This document shows positions 16,794 through 25,266 of a DNA stretch of 42,056 nt, one piece after another. The stretch covers positions 35,554-77,609 of the forward strand of contig PCVY01000049.1 in the NCBI GenBank assembly GCA_002787155.1. The letters run 5' to 3'. Every line of letters starts with the position of its first letter. Positions within the stretch are counted from its first letter, which is position 1. This DNA is from Candidatus Abzuiibacterium crystallinum. Lineage in GTDB: Bacteria > Omnitrophota > Omnitrophia > Omnitrophales > Abzuiibacteriaceae. A program made the translations under genes and the position numbers. A model generated the notes under the pieces. It saw only the letters and a list, made by a program, of their open reading frames with translations. It was not told the origin of the DNA and did no database searches.

Positions 16794-16794
16794 T

Positions 16795-17487
16795 TTACGC
16801 TCTTTTGGCCATTTGATCAACTGGTAACAAATCACAAAACCAAAATCCCTCCCGTAAAACTTTTTCGCCAACCGTACACGCTACCGGATAAGAAAACTGG
16901 GGTCCCTGCCATACAAAAGAGTGAAATTCTCCGTTTTCACCGCAAGGATCTACGCCTTTTGGTAAATCTTTCACAAACGTTCTGTCGAGTGCTCGCCCTG
17001 CAAAAGAAGGGTCAAGCACTTTTGGGTCAATACAGACGGCGTAAGCAGAGAACCCCAGATCAATGAAAGTTTGTATGAGTTCCGTGGTTGCGCGTTTCCA
17101 AATCGGGAAAATACCCGTCATGCCTACTTTGGCCAAATTGGCTTCACGATATCGTTTTAAATCTTCAAGAAAAATATCGCCGAAAGCGACGCGCCGGATG
17201 CCGTGTTGATAATAATGAAGCAATGTCTCTTTCATTTTTGTTTCATATTCCTCATTCGTCGCTTTGACCGATATTTCGACTTCACAAAGCGGAATACCGA
17301 GCGAATGAGCTTGCCTTCTCAACAATTCACGCCGAACCCCGTGCATACTGACCCGCTCATAAGCAGCTGTCACTGTCGTCAGTAAAGCTGCTACTTCATA
17401 TTGCTTGCTTTGCTGAAGTTCGTAGAGCGCCAGCGCACTGTCTTTGCCTCCGCTCCAACACATCAGGATTTTTTCTTTGGTCATCAT
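16795..17487 (-). CDS. Dph6/DUF71-type ATP pyrophosphatase (adenine nucleotide alpha hydrolase)
   Basis: The 230-residue protein has the PP-loop ATP site MCWSGGKDSALALYELQ at the N-terminus and the family motifs SMHGVRRELLRRQAHSLGIP, VAFGDIFLEDLKRYRE and the C-terminal GENGEFHSFVWQGPQF. The archaeal and eukaryotic relatives amidate diphthine on EF2. Bacteria lack diphthamide, and comparative work on DUF71/COG2102 has proposed other roles such as B12 salvage, so the bacterial substrate is open. It is coupled to the CWC zinc-type protein downstream and lies 17 nt after the EEP hydrolase. A membrane protein of ECF-like type (DUF6580) is two genes on, which would be compatible with a cofactor-salvage theme but does not prove it. 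Confidence 0.85.
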   Translation of the reverse strand: MMTKEKILMCWSGGKDSALALYELQQSKQYEVAALLTTVTAAYERVSMHGVRRELLRRQAHSLGIPLCEVEISVKATNEEYETKMKETLLHYYQHGIRRVAFGDIFLEDLKRYREANLAKVGMTGIFPIWKRATTELIQTFIDLGFSAYAVCIDPKVLDPSFAGRALDRTFVKDLPKGVDPCGENGEFHSFVWQGPQFSYPVACTVGEKVLREGFWFCDLLPVDQMAKRA

Positions 17488-17504
17488 GTTCTTGGTCTTG
17501 GCAC

Positions 17505-19196
17505 CTATTCTATATCCGGTTCGTTAAAAGGAATATCGATAATGCTAGGATCATGATCAGAAATAGGTTCTTTGAGTAAACGATTTAAGTCCGTCAGAGT
17601 TCTGCCAAAGTGCGGAGCCAAACGGTAAGGCCCGTCATGATCCAAAGGATCGCTTAAATACGATTTCACAAAAAACCAATCCAAGCGATATTTCCCAATG
17701 ATATTTGCAACCGTCCTGGGTGTTTGAAAAGTAGTTTTGTATCCCCACAGGTCTCTTTCATTGGAATTGGCGAGTATTTTATCCGATCTCCCTGTCGACC
17801 GGTTTTTATCGCCTCGAAAATCAAAAGCGCGGCCGTCGGCAAAGCGGAAATTCTGAATGGCATCGAACATGCCCTTCACATTATTCGGTAGAATAAAGGG
17901 AACGTGTTTAGCCGTTGGATTTTGATAGTTCTTCGTCAAGTTTGAGAAAAAACGCGATGTATTGACCAATAACGATTGGGGCACCACCGCATTAACGGCA
18001 ACTGAAGCCCAAGTTTCCGGATTTTTAATCGTCCGCTCAGCAACTCGAACCGTATTCGTGGGGCTTAAATCGGTCGGTGCCGAATTAAAATCGCCCGCCA
18101 TGATCACGGGGTTGGGAATGTCTTTGATATAACCCAGGATCTCTTTAATTTGTTCTTCGCGTTTGGCAGGCAAGCATTTAATTTCCAGGTGAATGTTGAT
18201 GACGGTTAACGTGTCATTCGGTAAACCGGGGATATGTAAATCAACGCGAAAAAAACCGCGCCCGCCTACTTTGATCTCACGGTGAAGTTCACTGGCCAGA
18301 AGCAGCTTCGCCCCAACCCGGCGGGCATTCTCCAAATAAGAAGTTTTCTTTTTTTCTTCTTGATACCAATCATAACCCTGTGTCTGAAGCGGAAAAGCTT
18401 CGGCATACTTGATGGGATAACGCGACAGGACAACCGAGCCGAAAAGACCTTTGTATTGTTCAGGATCGACGGAAAAATACTTTTCCGATTCACGGTCAAT
18501 CTGACCCGTTTCGTCATAGATATGCTCAAAACCAAGCTGAACGGGATCAACTTCCAGGTATTGAGCCGCATAAGCATAATTCATGTTGAGCGAGCGCGCC
18601 AACACATCTGGCGAGTGATAATACTTAGACCGCTTCACCCCGATTTCTATTTCCTGCAAAATGAGAATATCCGCATCTTTGAGAAGCTCACGCTCTGTCA
18701 CAATCGCATCATAAGTCTCGAGATCACGGGCTTTGTGAAAGTCAATCAACTCGATATAACGATCAAAATCAGCCATCACCGCCACGGCCCAATCCAGATG
18801 CAGCGATTTCTCGATATTCCATTGCAAGACACGCAAAAACGCTCCTAATTTCTCGCTGTGGGGCCGTCGGGGACGGGCGCCGCTATCAAATGCTTCATTA
18901 TTAATAAAAGGTGTGTTAAAAAGCCTTTCTACTTTCTCTGAGATTTGCGGGGAGGGCGCTTTGTTTTGGGAAAGCGCTGCCAATTCGTTAAAACTGAGAT
19001 ATTCGGGACCCGATTGTTTGATAAAGATAAGCCCTTCCAAAGGGCCGGCCGGCTCCTCAGCATTTAAAGTGGGTAGAATTGCGAGTAAACTAAATACGAA
19101 TATAAAGCAGCCAAATTTTCGGATCGATAATTTGATAAGTTCACTTGCGCGAGATCGGGGTTCCAACATATACTTAGTATTGTAATCTGTTCTCAT
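17505..19196 (-). CDS. Secreted endonuclease/exonuclease/phosphatase-family hydrolase
   Basis: The EEP fold is shown by LRVLQWNIEKSLHLD (Asn, Glu), ADILILQEIEIGVKRS, NPVIMAGDFNSAPTDL (Asp, Asn) and SDHDPSIIDI (Asp-His) in the expected order. A hydrophobic segment FGCFIFVFSLLAILPTLNA near residue 30-46 is a signal peptide. An exported EEP protein could act on nucleic acid, phospholipid or another phosphodiester; the length (about 560 residues) and inserts do not match a specific enzyme that I know. The frame opens at 19196, where its ATG abuts the ATG of the divergent M16 gene. The ATG at 19169 gives a more normal signal peptide and may be the true start. Neither has a clear ribosome-binding site. 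Confidence 0.8.
   Translation of the reverse strand: MRTDYNTKYMLEPRSRASELIKLSIRKFGCFIFVFSLLAILPTLNAEEPAGPLEGLIFIKQSGPEYLSFNELAALSQNKAPSPQISEKVERLFNTPFINNEAFDSGARPRRPHSEKLGAFLRVLQWNIEKSLHLDWAVAVMADFDRYIELIDFHKARDLETYDAIVTERELLKDADILILQEIEIGVKRSKYYHSPDVLARSLNMNYAYAAQYLEVDPVQLGFEHIYDETGQIDRESEKYFSVDPEQYKGLFGSVVLSRYPIKYAEAFPLQTQGYDWYQEEKKKTSYLENARRVGAKLLLASELHREIKVGGRGFFRVDLHIPGLPNDTLTVINIHLEIKCLPAKREEQIKEILGYIKDIPNPVIMAGDFNSAPTDLSPTNTVRVAERTIKNPETWASVAVNAVVPQSLLVNTSRFFSNLTKNYQNPTAKHVPFILPNNVKGMFDAIQNFRFADGRAFDFRGDKNRSTGRSDKILANSNERDLWGYKTTFQTPRTVANIIGKYRLDWFFVKSYLSDPLDHDGPYRLAPHFGRTLTDLNRLLKEPISDHDPSIIDIPFNEPDIE
19145..19174 (+). promoter_or_regulatory. Candidate promoter of the M16 peptidase gene
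   Basis: TTGCGC (19145-19150), an 18-nt spacer and TATACT (19169-19174) precede the plus-strand ATG at 19197, giving a leader of only about 16 nt with no ribosome-binding site. It lies inside the 5' codons of the divergent hydrolase gene. Confidence 0.35.
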
Positions 19197-21965
19197 ATGC
19201 GATCAAAACTATTTTTAGCTCTCCCGATTTTTCTGTTGGCTGTCACCGGCTGCCAGACGCATCCCATTCGCTCGACAAATGATTTCAAACTCATTCGAGA
19301 GATGAATGGTATCCAAGAATATCAATCGACCAAGAATCAACTACGTATTCTTCTGGTTCCCAAAACGCATGCGCCCGTGACAGCCGTGATGGCCACTTAC
19401 TTTGTCGGCTCACGTGATGAAACGCCGGGTTTCCGGGGATCGACTCACTTACTGGAACACATGCTCTTTAAAGGCACTCAACACTTTAACACAGAAAATG
19501 GCAAACCGATGGCGCAAATCATTCAAGGGGTGGGCGGCATCTTAAATGCGTCAACTTACCGGGATGCCACCAGTTTCTATGATGTTGTGCCGAACGATCA
19601 ATTATCGATTGCACTTCAAGTGGAAGCTGATCGGATGCGCCGTGCTTTGCTCACTTCATCCGATTTAGATGCGGAAATACCGGTCGTCTCACACGAACTA
19701 AGTTTGATCGAGAATGACGCGGAAGCGATCTTAGAACAAAAACTGTGGTCAGAAGCTTTTCGAGGTCATCACTACGAATACCCGATCATCGGTAACCGTG
19801 ACGATATCGAATCAGCCACGGCTGAATCACTGCGGTCATTTTATGACCGTTTTTACTGGCCCAATAATGCCATGTTGACCATTGTCGGTGAAATTGACAC
19901 GCCGGCCGTTCTGTCGCTCGCGGATCAATGGTTTGGCGGAATCGCGGCCTCACCGCAAGCCATTCATCACCGCACCGTCCATTCGGTTGAAATACATCGA
20001 AATGAGAAAATCATTATGAAACGCGCTGACGGTGAAAATAGGGTCATGATGGCGCACCGAATTCCGGCCGCCAAAGAACCTGTTTTGGATGATTTGTATG
20101 CGCTCACGCAAATCTTGGCTGAAGGACAATCGAGCCGCCTTTATCAGGCACTCGTCGCTACAGGACTTGCGACTCAAACCCAAGCCTATCTTTCGCCTGC
20201 CAAAGAAGGCAGTTTAATGATCACGACAGCTCAGTGCAGTAAAGATATTTTACATGAAATGGTGGAAGCTAAAATCAAGGCAGTTTATGAAGACATTCGG
20301 ACAAAGGGTGTTTCGGCCGAAGAGGTCAAAAAAGCCAAGAATCAATTAAAAACACAGGCCGCGTTCGAAAAGGACGGGCCATATGCCGCTTTAATGGCTT
20401 TTGGTCAAGCGATTGCGGTGGGTGATTGGCAGCTGGTGGACCAATTTGAGAAACGCATCGATGCGTTAAACCGGAGAACGCTCCAAAATGCGGCAAAGTC
20501 ATTCTTATCGCCGTCTCACGCTTATATCGGTTATCTGATTCATACGGACCAAGCATCAAACCCGCCTCAGCCCGTGCCCTCTGCCATGCAGGCTGAACAA
20601 ACAAAAACAGCGCCTGCTCATACCGCTCTTCCCGTTTATCAATCGGTGCAACCGATTTCAAGCGAACCGCTTTCTTTTTTAGACCAAACGGTGACACAAT
20701 TCATTGAAAACGCCAAGATCATGAGTCTAAAAACGCAAACACCAAATGCCATTTCGATTGCCGGTGCCATGCTGAGCGCAGGGCGCAATCAAGCCGATCA
20801 CTCGCTTGCCGCTGCCATGACCGCTCTCTTGCTGACACAGCAAGCCTCGGGTAGTCAATTGAAGAAAACCGTCAGCCTCTTGGAAAACTTGGGCGCGCAA
20901 TTATCGTATTCGGTCGAACCGACCTTTTTAAGTATCAAAGGCCAATGTTTACAACGAGACATTCAAGCGTTTCTCAAAGAGTTGGTTCGCCAATTAAGAA
21001 CCCCGGATTTTGATGAAAATGTTTTCGAGCGAATCCGGCGGCAAAAATTAGTTGAGTTGGAATCGCTCAGGCAAAACCCCGGTTATTCGGCTTACAGTGA
21101 GTGGGCCCGTTATACGTTTAGTCCCAACCACCCGGACTACGAACCGCCTTTGGATGAACAAATAGCTGCTTTAAAAAGACTCTCCCTGGATGATGTTCGA
21201 CGGTTTCATCATGAACACTTTGGCCCCAACCAGTTCATTCTGGTGTTGGCCGGAGACGTGGATCACAACGATGTGAGGCATGGTTTAAAAAAGACTTTGG
21301 CGGGATGGGATCCGGTTCAAATTGAATCTTCAACAACAGGCTCATCTCACCCTGACTACCAACCAAGCGATCAACATCTTTTTGTCCCTGATAAAACCAG
21401 CGTCCGTTTCCTCACAGGCCTTCCTCTCCCGCTGATGAGCACGGATGCTTCGTTTACCGCGGTACAAGTCATCAATGATGTGCTGGGCGGCAGTTTTTCT
21501 TCCCGATTAGCGCAACAGGTCCGTGAAGCAGAGGGGCTCACTTATTATATCCATTCCGATTTGGTGGGCATCCGCCCCGACACGACGGGTGCGTTAATCA
21601 TTGAATCTGATTTCAATCCTGAAAAAGTTGCCCGAGGAAAGGAGGCCATTCGGACCGTTCTGGAAACTTTACAAGCAAACGGCGTTGAGACTGATGAGCT
21701 GCAAGCCAAGAAAAATGAGATGATCGGCATTCATAAGATTCGTTTTTCACACACCAGAGGCATGGCAAACCGTATTCTGGAATCCGAAATATTGGGCCTT
21801 GGCTTGTCTTACATGGCACACTTACCCGAAAAAATTAATGCCCTTTCCCCTGCCATCATCAACGAAACCATTCAAACCTATTTAAAGCCCGATCAATTCT
21901 TCACCGTCACTGCCGGCAGCACAGAATCAGAAAACGGATTGGACGCTGCATTAAGCGTTAAGTGA
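19197..21965 (+). CDS. M16 family zinc peptidase lipoprotein (two-domain)
   Basis: The 922-residue protein starts with a lipoprotein signal peptide ending in LLAVTGC (lipidated Cys19). The first M16 half carries the inverted zinc motif HLLEH (His84, Glu87, His88) in GSTHLLEHMLFKGTQHF and the distal Glu in VVSHELSLIEND. The second half (from about residue 500, ISIAGAMLSAGRNQADHSLA) has the same fold without HxxEH, and ends with the M16 C domain (VINDVLGGSFSSRLAQQVRE). In relatives the inactive half closes the chamber around the substrate peptide. Having both halves in one chain and a lipid anchor indicates a periplasmic peptidase. Its end overlaps the convergent DCC/LMF gene by 15 nt. It is the only long plus-strand gene in this half of the window. 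Confidence 0.93.
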   Translation: MRSKLFLALPIFLLAVTGCQTHPIRSTNDFKLIREMNGIQEYQSTKNQLRILLVPKTHAPVTAVMATYFVGSRDETPGFRGSTHLLEHMLFKGTQHFNTENGKPMAQIIQGVGGILNASTYRDATSFYDVVPNDQLSIALQVEADRMRRALLTSSDLDAEIPVVSHELSLIENDAEAILEQKLWSEAFRGHHYEYPIIGNRDDIESATAESLRSFYDRFYWPNNAMLTIVGEIDTPAVLSLADQWFGGIAASPQAIHHRTVHSVEIHRNEKIIMKRADGENRVMMAHRIPAAKEPVLDDLYALTQILAEGQSSRLYQALVATGLATQTQAYLSPAKEGSLMITTAQCSKDILHEMVEAKIKAVYEDIRTKGVSAEEVKKAKNQLKTQAAFEKDGPYAALMAFGQAIAVGDWQLVDQFEKRIDALNRRTLQNAAKSFLSPSHAYIGYLIHTDQASNPPQPVPSAMQAEQTKTAPAHTALPVYQSVQPISSEPLSFLDQTVTQFIENAKIMSLKTQTPNAISIAGAMLSAGRNQADHSLAAAMTALLLTQQASGSQLKKTVSLLENLGAQLSYSVEPTFLSIKGQCLQRDIQAFLKELVRQLRTPDFDENVFERIRRQKLVELESLRQNPGYSAYSEWARYTFSPNHPDYEPPLDEQIAALKRLSLDDVRRFHHEHFGPNQFILVLAGDVDHNDVRHGLKKTLAGWDPVQIESSTTGSSHPDYQPSDQHLFVPDKTSVRFLTGLPLPLMSTDASFTAVQVINDVLGGSFSSRLAQQVREAEGLTYYIHSDLVGIRPDTTGALIIESDFNPEKVARGKEAIRTVLETLQANGVETDELQAKKNEMIGIHKIRFSHTRGMANRILESEILGLGLSYMAHLPEKINALSPAIINETIQTYLKPDQFFTVTAGSTESENGLDAALSVK

Positions 21966-23780
21966 TATCACCGGCAAATATTCGCCCGCTTCATTTCGCC
22001 GCCACCACGCTTTTGTCTCGCGGCGTGTTTTGAAATCCGTAAAGTGATACAAATAAACACGCGCTCTTACATATTGCGGCGGTTCGTCGGGAAACGGATT
22101 GGTTTTGAGCAGCGCGAGAACCGGCTTGGAACCTTCCAAAAGACGTTTGCAAAAACTTAGAAACCAAGGATGCCGGCGCCATCCGCTGAGCGCCGCAAAC
22201 CACATTTGCCAATCAAGCCGCGGTTGATGCGGTTCAACAAAAACAGGTTTCTTGGTAAGTTCGCCCGGCTTGTATTTAAATTCATATGGATACCAATGCG
22301 AACCGTCCCAGCTGCCTTCGATGATAATCTCAGGCCGTTGGGTAGTCATCACGGCAAACAAACCGTAGCTGTTCACAATCTGCCAAGACCCGATGAATTG
22401 ATAAGCCTTGACCAGCGGGCGCGGCAGAAAACGGCCGAGGTCCAAACGGTCAAAGAGCGGCACAAGCGATAAAGCAAAAATAATCACCGCCAAAGCAAGG
22501 TGTGCCGGGCGGTTTTTCACAGGCAGCGTCATTTGGTTGTCCGATTGAAATTTGAGAATCCGGTCTCTTTCGCCCTTTAAATAAAGGGCATCATCGATCA
22601 GAAGCACGCACAAAGCCAGAGCAAGCAAATTAAAGAAACAATAGTTACCGGTGAGCATAATGAGGCACTGAAACGCTGCAATCGAGAAAGCCGCAAAAAA
22701 CCGTATCCGGCGGGGCATGAAAATAAAGAACGGGATAATGAGTTCGATGGCAAACATCACGACCACAGAGGTGTGTTGAAACCACGCAGGCAATTGGTGC
22801 ACATACCAGCCAATCCAGGTGGGTAAAGGCTGTGTTTCATAATAATAGGTCAATGCCGTGAAGTGATGCCAAGCGGGATCGCCTGAGGCAAGCTTGGCCA
22901 CGCCCGACATGAACATGAGCCGAAACAAAAGCCACCAAAACAAAAAAATGGTGACCGGTGAGGCGGGTGTTATTTGAAGCGATTTTGAAAAAGGTTTTTT
23001 CCAAGGAGCCAGAAAGATTGCCAGAAATCCCGTTTCAAGCAAAAGCACGTCCCATTGAAAACCAAGAAAATCACGCGAAACTGTCTGCAAGGAAAGATAA
23101 ATCAACCATAAGACAACCAAGCTGAAACCGGAACACACCTGCATCATCACCGCAAGCGAACCCACAACACCAACACCGCACAAAATATGAAGAAAGGATT
23201 CTGTCGGCATCCACCATGCGAGTGTGGGAAATGATAAAAATCCGTTCGGGCCTAATTGCGCTTTCACTGCGGCAATGGTCTCGGTGACCGGTAAGATGCC
23301 TTGCGTGCCGATAAGGCCGGGCATTTGGGTCCAAAAGGAAGCTATGGCGATCAAATAAATCGCTCCCAGTAAGCGCAAAAAAATGGAAGTGGAAATGGTG
23401 TAAGTGGACGGCAGAAGCCACTTCCCCCAAAAAAATTGGGTGAGATCGGAGAAGCGATCGCGGTTTTGGGCAACGGTACGGTAGAACCATTCACTCATCT
23501 GCCGGATGCCGGGAACACGCTCATAAGCCCACCACAACCCGCGTTGCCGTGAGTCGTAACGAAGCGTTCTAAAAACTGCTTCGGCGCCTGCGTAAACTTT
23601 TTCATCCGAGTCAATCAACTGAACGGATTCTTTAAATGTTTGGAGTGAAATTTGGGGGAAAGCAGTGTAAACATCCTGATAAGGTTTGTAATCAACACGG
23701 TCCCGAGTGATTAAACGCCAACGCTCGACCCACCGGATACAAAACGAACAATCACCGTCGTAGATTAATAGTGGTTTCAC
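21951..23780 (-). CDS. DCC (DUF393) domain fused to lipase maturation factor/HTTM-like membrane protein
   Basis: Residues 1-115 are a DCC-type thioredoxin-like domain with YDGDCSFCIRWVERW (DxxCxxC) and later AEAVFRTLRYDS. The rest (about 130-609) is an integral membrane protein with some ten helices, including FLGFQWDVLLLETGFLAIFL and LFRLMFMSGVAKLASGDPAW, characteristic of the lipase maturation factor family, ending in a soluble part with DWQMWFAALSG. LMF proteins help fold secreted lipases in animals; the bacterial role is unknown, and the redox domain suggests disulfide handling or electron transfer. The start is GTG at 23780 without a clear ribosome-binding site. The 3' end overlaps the M16 gene tail-to-tail. 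Confidence 0.85.
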   Translation of the reverse strand: MKPLLIYDGDCSFCIRWVERWRLITRDRVDYKPYQDVYTAFPQISLQTFKESVQLIDSDEKVYAGAEAVFRTLRYDSRQRGLWWAYERVPGIRQMSEWFYRTVAQNRDRFSDLTQFFWGKWLLPSTYTISTSIFLRLLGAIYLIAIASFWTQMPGLIGTQGILPVTETIAAVKAQLGPNGFLSFPTLAWWMPTESFLHILCGVGVVGSLAVMMQVCSGFSLVVLWLIYLSLQTVSRDFLGFQWDVLLLETGFLAIFLAPWKKPFSKSLQITPASPVTIFLFWWLLFRLMFMSGVAKLASGDPAWHHFTALTYYYETQPLPTWIGWYVHQLPAWFQHTSVVVMFAIELIIPFFIFMPRRIRFFAAFSIAAFQCLIMLTGNYCFFNLLALALCVLLIDDALYLKGERDRILKFQSDNQMTLPVKNRPAHLALAVIIFALSLVPLFDRLDLGRFLPRPLVKAYQFIGSWQIVNSYGLFAVMTTQRPEIIIEGSWDGSHWYPYEFKYKPGELTKKPVFVEPHQPRLDWQMWFAALSGWRRHPWFLSFCKRLLEGSKPVLALLKTNPFPDEPPQYVRARVYLYHFTDFKTRRETKAWWRRNEAGEYLPVISLNA

Positions 23781-23787
23781 AATCTTA

Positions 23788-23866
23788 TTTCGGGTTTCGA
23801 GTCTCGAGTTTTGGGTTTCGAGTAAAAACTAATCAACTCGAAACACGAAACCCAAAACCTGAAACC
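23788..23866. repeat. Stuttering GTTTCGAG-word inverted repeat
   Basis: The spacer between flavin reductase and DCC/LMF genes is made of repeated words (TTTCGGGTTTCGAG, TTTTGGGTTTCGAG) on the left and their complements (CTCGAAACACGAAACCC, AAAACCTGAAACC) on the right of an AAAACTAATCAA centre. It could fold into several alternative hairpins. It belongs to the same kind of spacer as 5098-5155 and 8011-8050. Confidence 0.65.
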
Positions 23867-23869
23867 TAT

Positions 23870-24349
23870 TTATCCGCCGTAATGCCAAGGGGTATCCGCT
23901 AAAATCAGCGGCTCAAGATCGCTCCTCAGTTTGGCATTGGTCACTTCGGCAAAGACGGCGGCGTGGTCGCCGAAGCGTGTCACGACTTTCTTGACCCGGC
24001 ATTCCAGGTAGCCAATGGCATCTTTGAAAATAGGTGCACCCGTTTTATCTTTTACAAAAGCATAATCACCGAAGAAATTATCTTGCGCTTTGCATGGTTT
24101 GAAAAAAAACTGAATCATATTCTTTCCGTGTTTAGAAACGAAATTAAGGGAAATAGACCGCCCGCGCTTAACAAAACCAAACGCTTTTGAATCTTGGCGC
24201 ACGCCCAGCATGACCATGGGTGGTTTCATGGAAATCTGTGTCAGCCAGCTGCCGGAGAAAGCATGTACGCGTTTACCGTGCTTGAGCCCCACAATATAAA
24301 GCCCGTTCGGAATGCGTTGAAGTAAGATTTTTTTTGCATGCAGATCCAT
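23870..24349 (-). CDS. Flavin reductase-like FMN-binding domain protein
   Basis: This 159-residue protein of the flavin reductase/split-barrel family has the segments RIPNGLYIVGLKHGKRVHAF, SWLTQISMKPPMVMLGVRQD (the flavin-binding region), FVKRGRSISLNFVSKHGK and a C-terminal YLECRVKKVVTRFGDHAAVF. It would bind FMN and use NAD(P)H or receive electrons from a partner. The ATG at 24349 has AAAGAGAG upstream and lies 4 nt after the stop of the [2Fe-2S] ferredoxin gene, so it is the last gene of the BolA-Grx4-ferredoxin operon. A longer frame (to 24397) lies inside the ferredoxin gene and is unlikely. Confidence 0.85.
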   Translation of the reverse strand: MDLHAKKILLQRIPNGLYIVGLKHGKRVHAFSGSWLTQISMKPPMVMLGVRQDSKAFGFVKRGRSISLNFVSKHGKNMIQFFFKPCKAQDNFFGDYAFVKDKTGAPIFKDAIGYLECRVKKVVTRFGDHAAVFAEVTNAKLRSDLEPLILADTPWHYGG

Positions 24350-24353
24350 TGAA

Positions 24354-24659
24354 TTAACTCTCTTTGGGGTGAGACGACAATCCTTTGAGCGCATCATCTA
24401 AGATGCGGTTCACATCATGGATGGTCACTTGTTTGTACCAAATGTTATCCGGCATAATCAGCACATTAGGTCCTTGCTGGCAGACATCCAAGCAGCCTGT
24501 CCGCGAAACCCGAATTTTGCGGGCCAGCCCGCGCTCCCTAACGATTTGCTTGAGCAAGTCTCTGATTTCACTGCCCAAGCGGCCGCAGCAACGTCCGTCC
24601 GGCCGTTCGTTTTCACAGACAAAGATGTACTTCTCAAATGCCGGCTGAGAGATTTCCAT
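24354..24659 (-). CDS. Thioredoxin-like [2Fe-2S] ferredoxin
   Basis: This 101-residue protein has the Cys set of thioredoxin-fold [2Fe-2S] ferredoxins: FVCENERPDGRCCGRLG, then RVSRTGCLDVCQQGPNVLI. The first two ligands are Cys in FVC and in RCC, the last two in GCLDVC. The family resembles NuoE and Shethna-type ferredoxins and carries electrons. Its ATG overlaps the Grx4 stop (TAATG), showing tight coupling. Between an Fe-S carrier (Grx4/BolA) upstream and a flavin reductase downstream, it probably receives or delivers electrons for cluster repair or assembly; this role is inferred. Confidence 0.85.
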   Translation of the reverse strand: MEISQPAFEKYIFVCENERPDGRCCGRLGSEIRDLLKQIVRERGLARKIRVSRTGCLDVCQQGPNVLIMPDNIWYKQVTIHDVNRILDDALKGLSSHPKES

Positions 24660-24982
24660 TAAGAATTAAATGTTGCTTCGACCACTTTCTTCAATTCGCC
24701 GGTTTCATACATTTCGGTCACAATGTCACAGCCGCCGAGAAATTGACCGCCGACAAAGACTTGAGGGAAGGTCGGCCAATTGGAAAATTCCTGCATCCTG
24801 GATCTAATTTCCGGATTGCTGAGCACATCAATGGTATGAAAGGGTTTTCCTAAAAGTTTAAACGCTTGGATGGTTGCTGCTGAAAAACCGCATTGCGGCT
24901 GTTCTTTGGTACCTTTAATGTAGAGAACGATTTTGTTACTGCTGACTTCTTTTTGTCTTTCAGCTTTAAAATCATCCGGCAT
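24659..24982 (-). CDS. grxD: Monothiol glutaredoxin Grx4/GrxD
   Basis: This 107-residue monothiol glutaredoxin has the active site CGFS in KEQPQCGFSAATIQAFKLL, preceded by IVLYIKGT and followed by NWPTFPQVFVGGQFLGGCDI, which contains the TFPQVF and GGCD glutathione-binding parts. Such proteins bind a [2Fe-2S] cluster with glutathione and hand it to targets, often with BolA. The gene lies 12 nt after bolA and overlaps the following ferredoxin gene, in full agreement with that partnership. No anomalies. Confidence 0.95.
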   Translation of the reverse strand: MPDDFKAERQKEVSSNKIVLYIKGTKEQPQCGFSAATIQAFKLLGKPFHTIDVLSNPEIRSRMQEFSNWPTFPQVFVGGQFLGGCDIVTEMYETGELKKVVEATFNS

Positions 24983-24994
24983 AATGGGGCTCCT

Positions 24995-25231
24995 TTAAAG
25001 GGATGTTCGAGTTTTAATTTGAACGGCGTGAATTCGGCCGTCCGTCAATGCTGCTTCAAGCGGCACCTGCACCATCCGGTGTTGCTCGATCAGCGTTTTA
25101 CCTTCAAAAACTTTTGAGATGACATGGATATCAAAATGATCCATGGTACCGGTTTGATCCGCCACCGATACCTCGGCACCGGGAAAATGGCGTATGAGCA
25201 ATGACTTCACTTCTTCAGGATGTATCATCAA
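24995..25231 (-). CDS. bolA: BolA family protein
   Basis: This 78-residue protein has the BolA class II KH-like fold. MIHPEEVKSLLIRHFPGAEV is followed by SVADQTGTMDHFDIHVISKV and FEGKTLIEQHRMVQVPLEAA, with the conserved His of the EQHRMV segment that can ligate the cluster shared with Grx4. A strong GGAGG lies 5 nt before the first of two adjacent ATG codons. A TATAAT stands 21-26 nt before the start codon but no -35 box has the right spacing. It is the first gene of the BolA-Grx4-ferredoxin-flavin reductase unit. Confidence 0.93.
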   Translation of the reverse strand: MMIHPEEVKSLLIRHFPGAEVSVADQTGTMDHFDIHVISKVFEGKTLIEQHRMVQVPLEAALTDGRIHAVQIKTRTSL

Positions 25232-25266
25232 CTCCTCCCTTTCGGAGAGTTATTATAGAGGATAAG

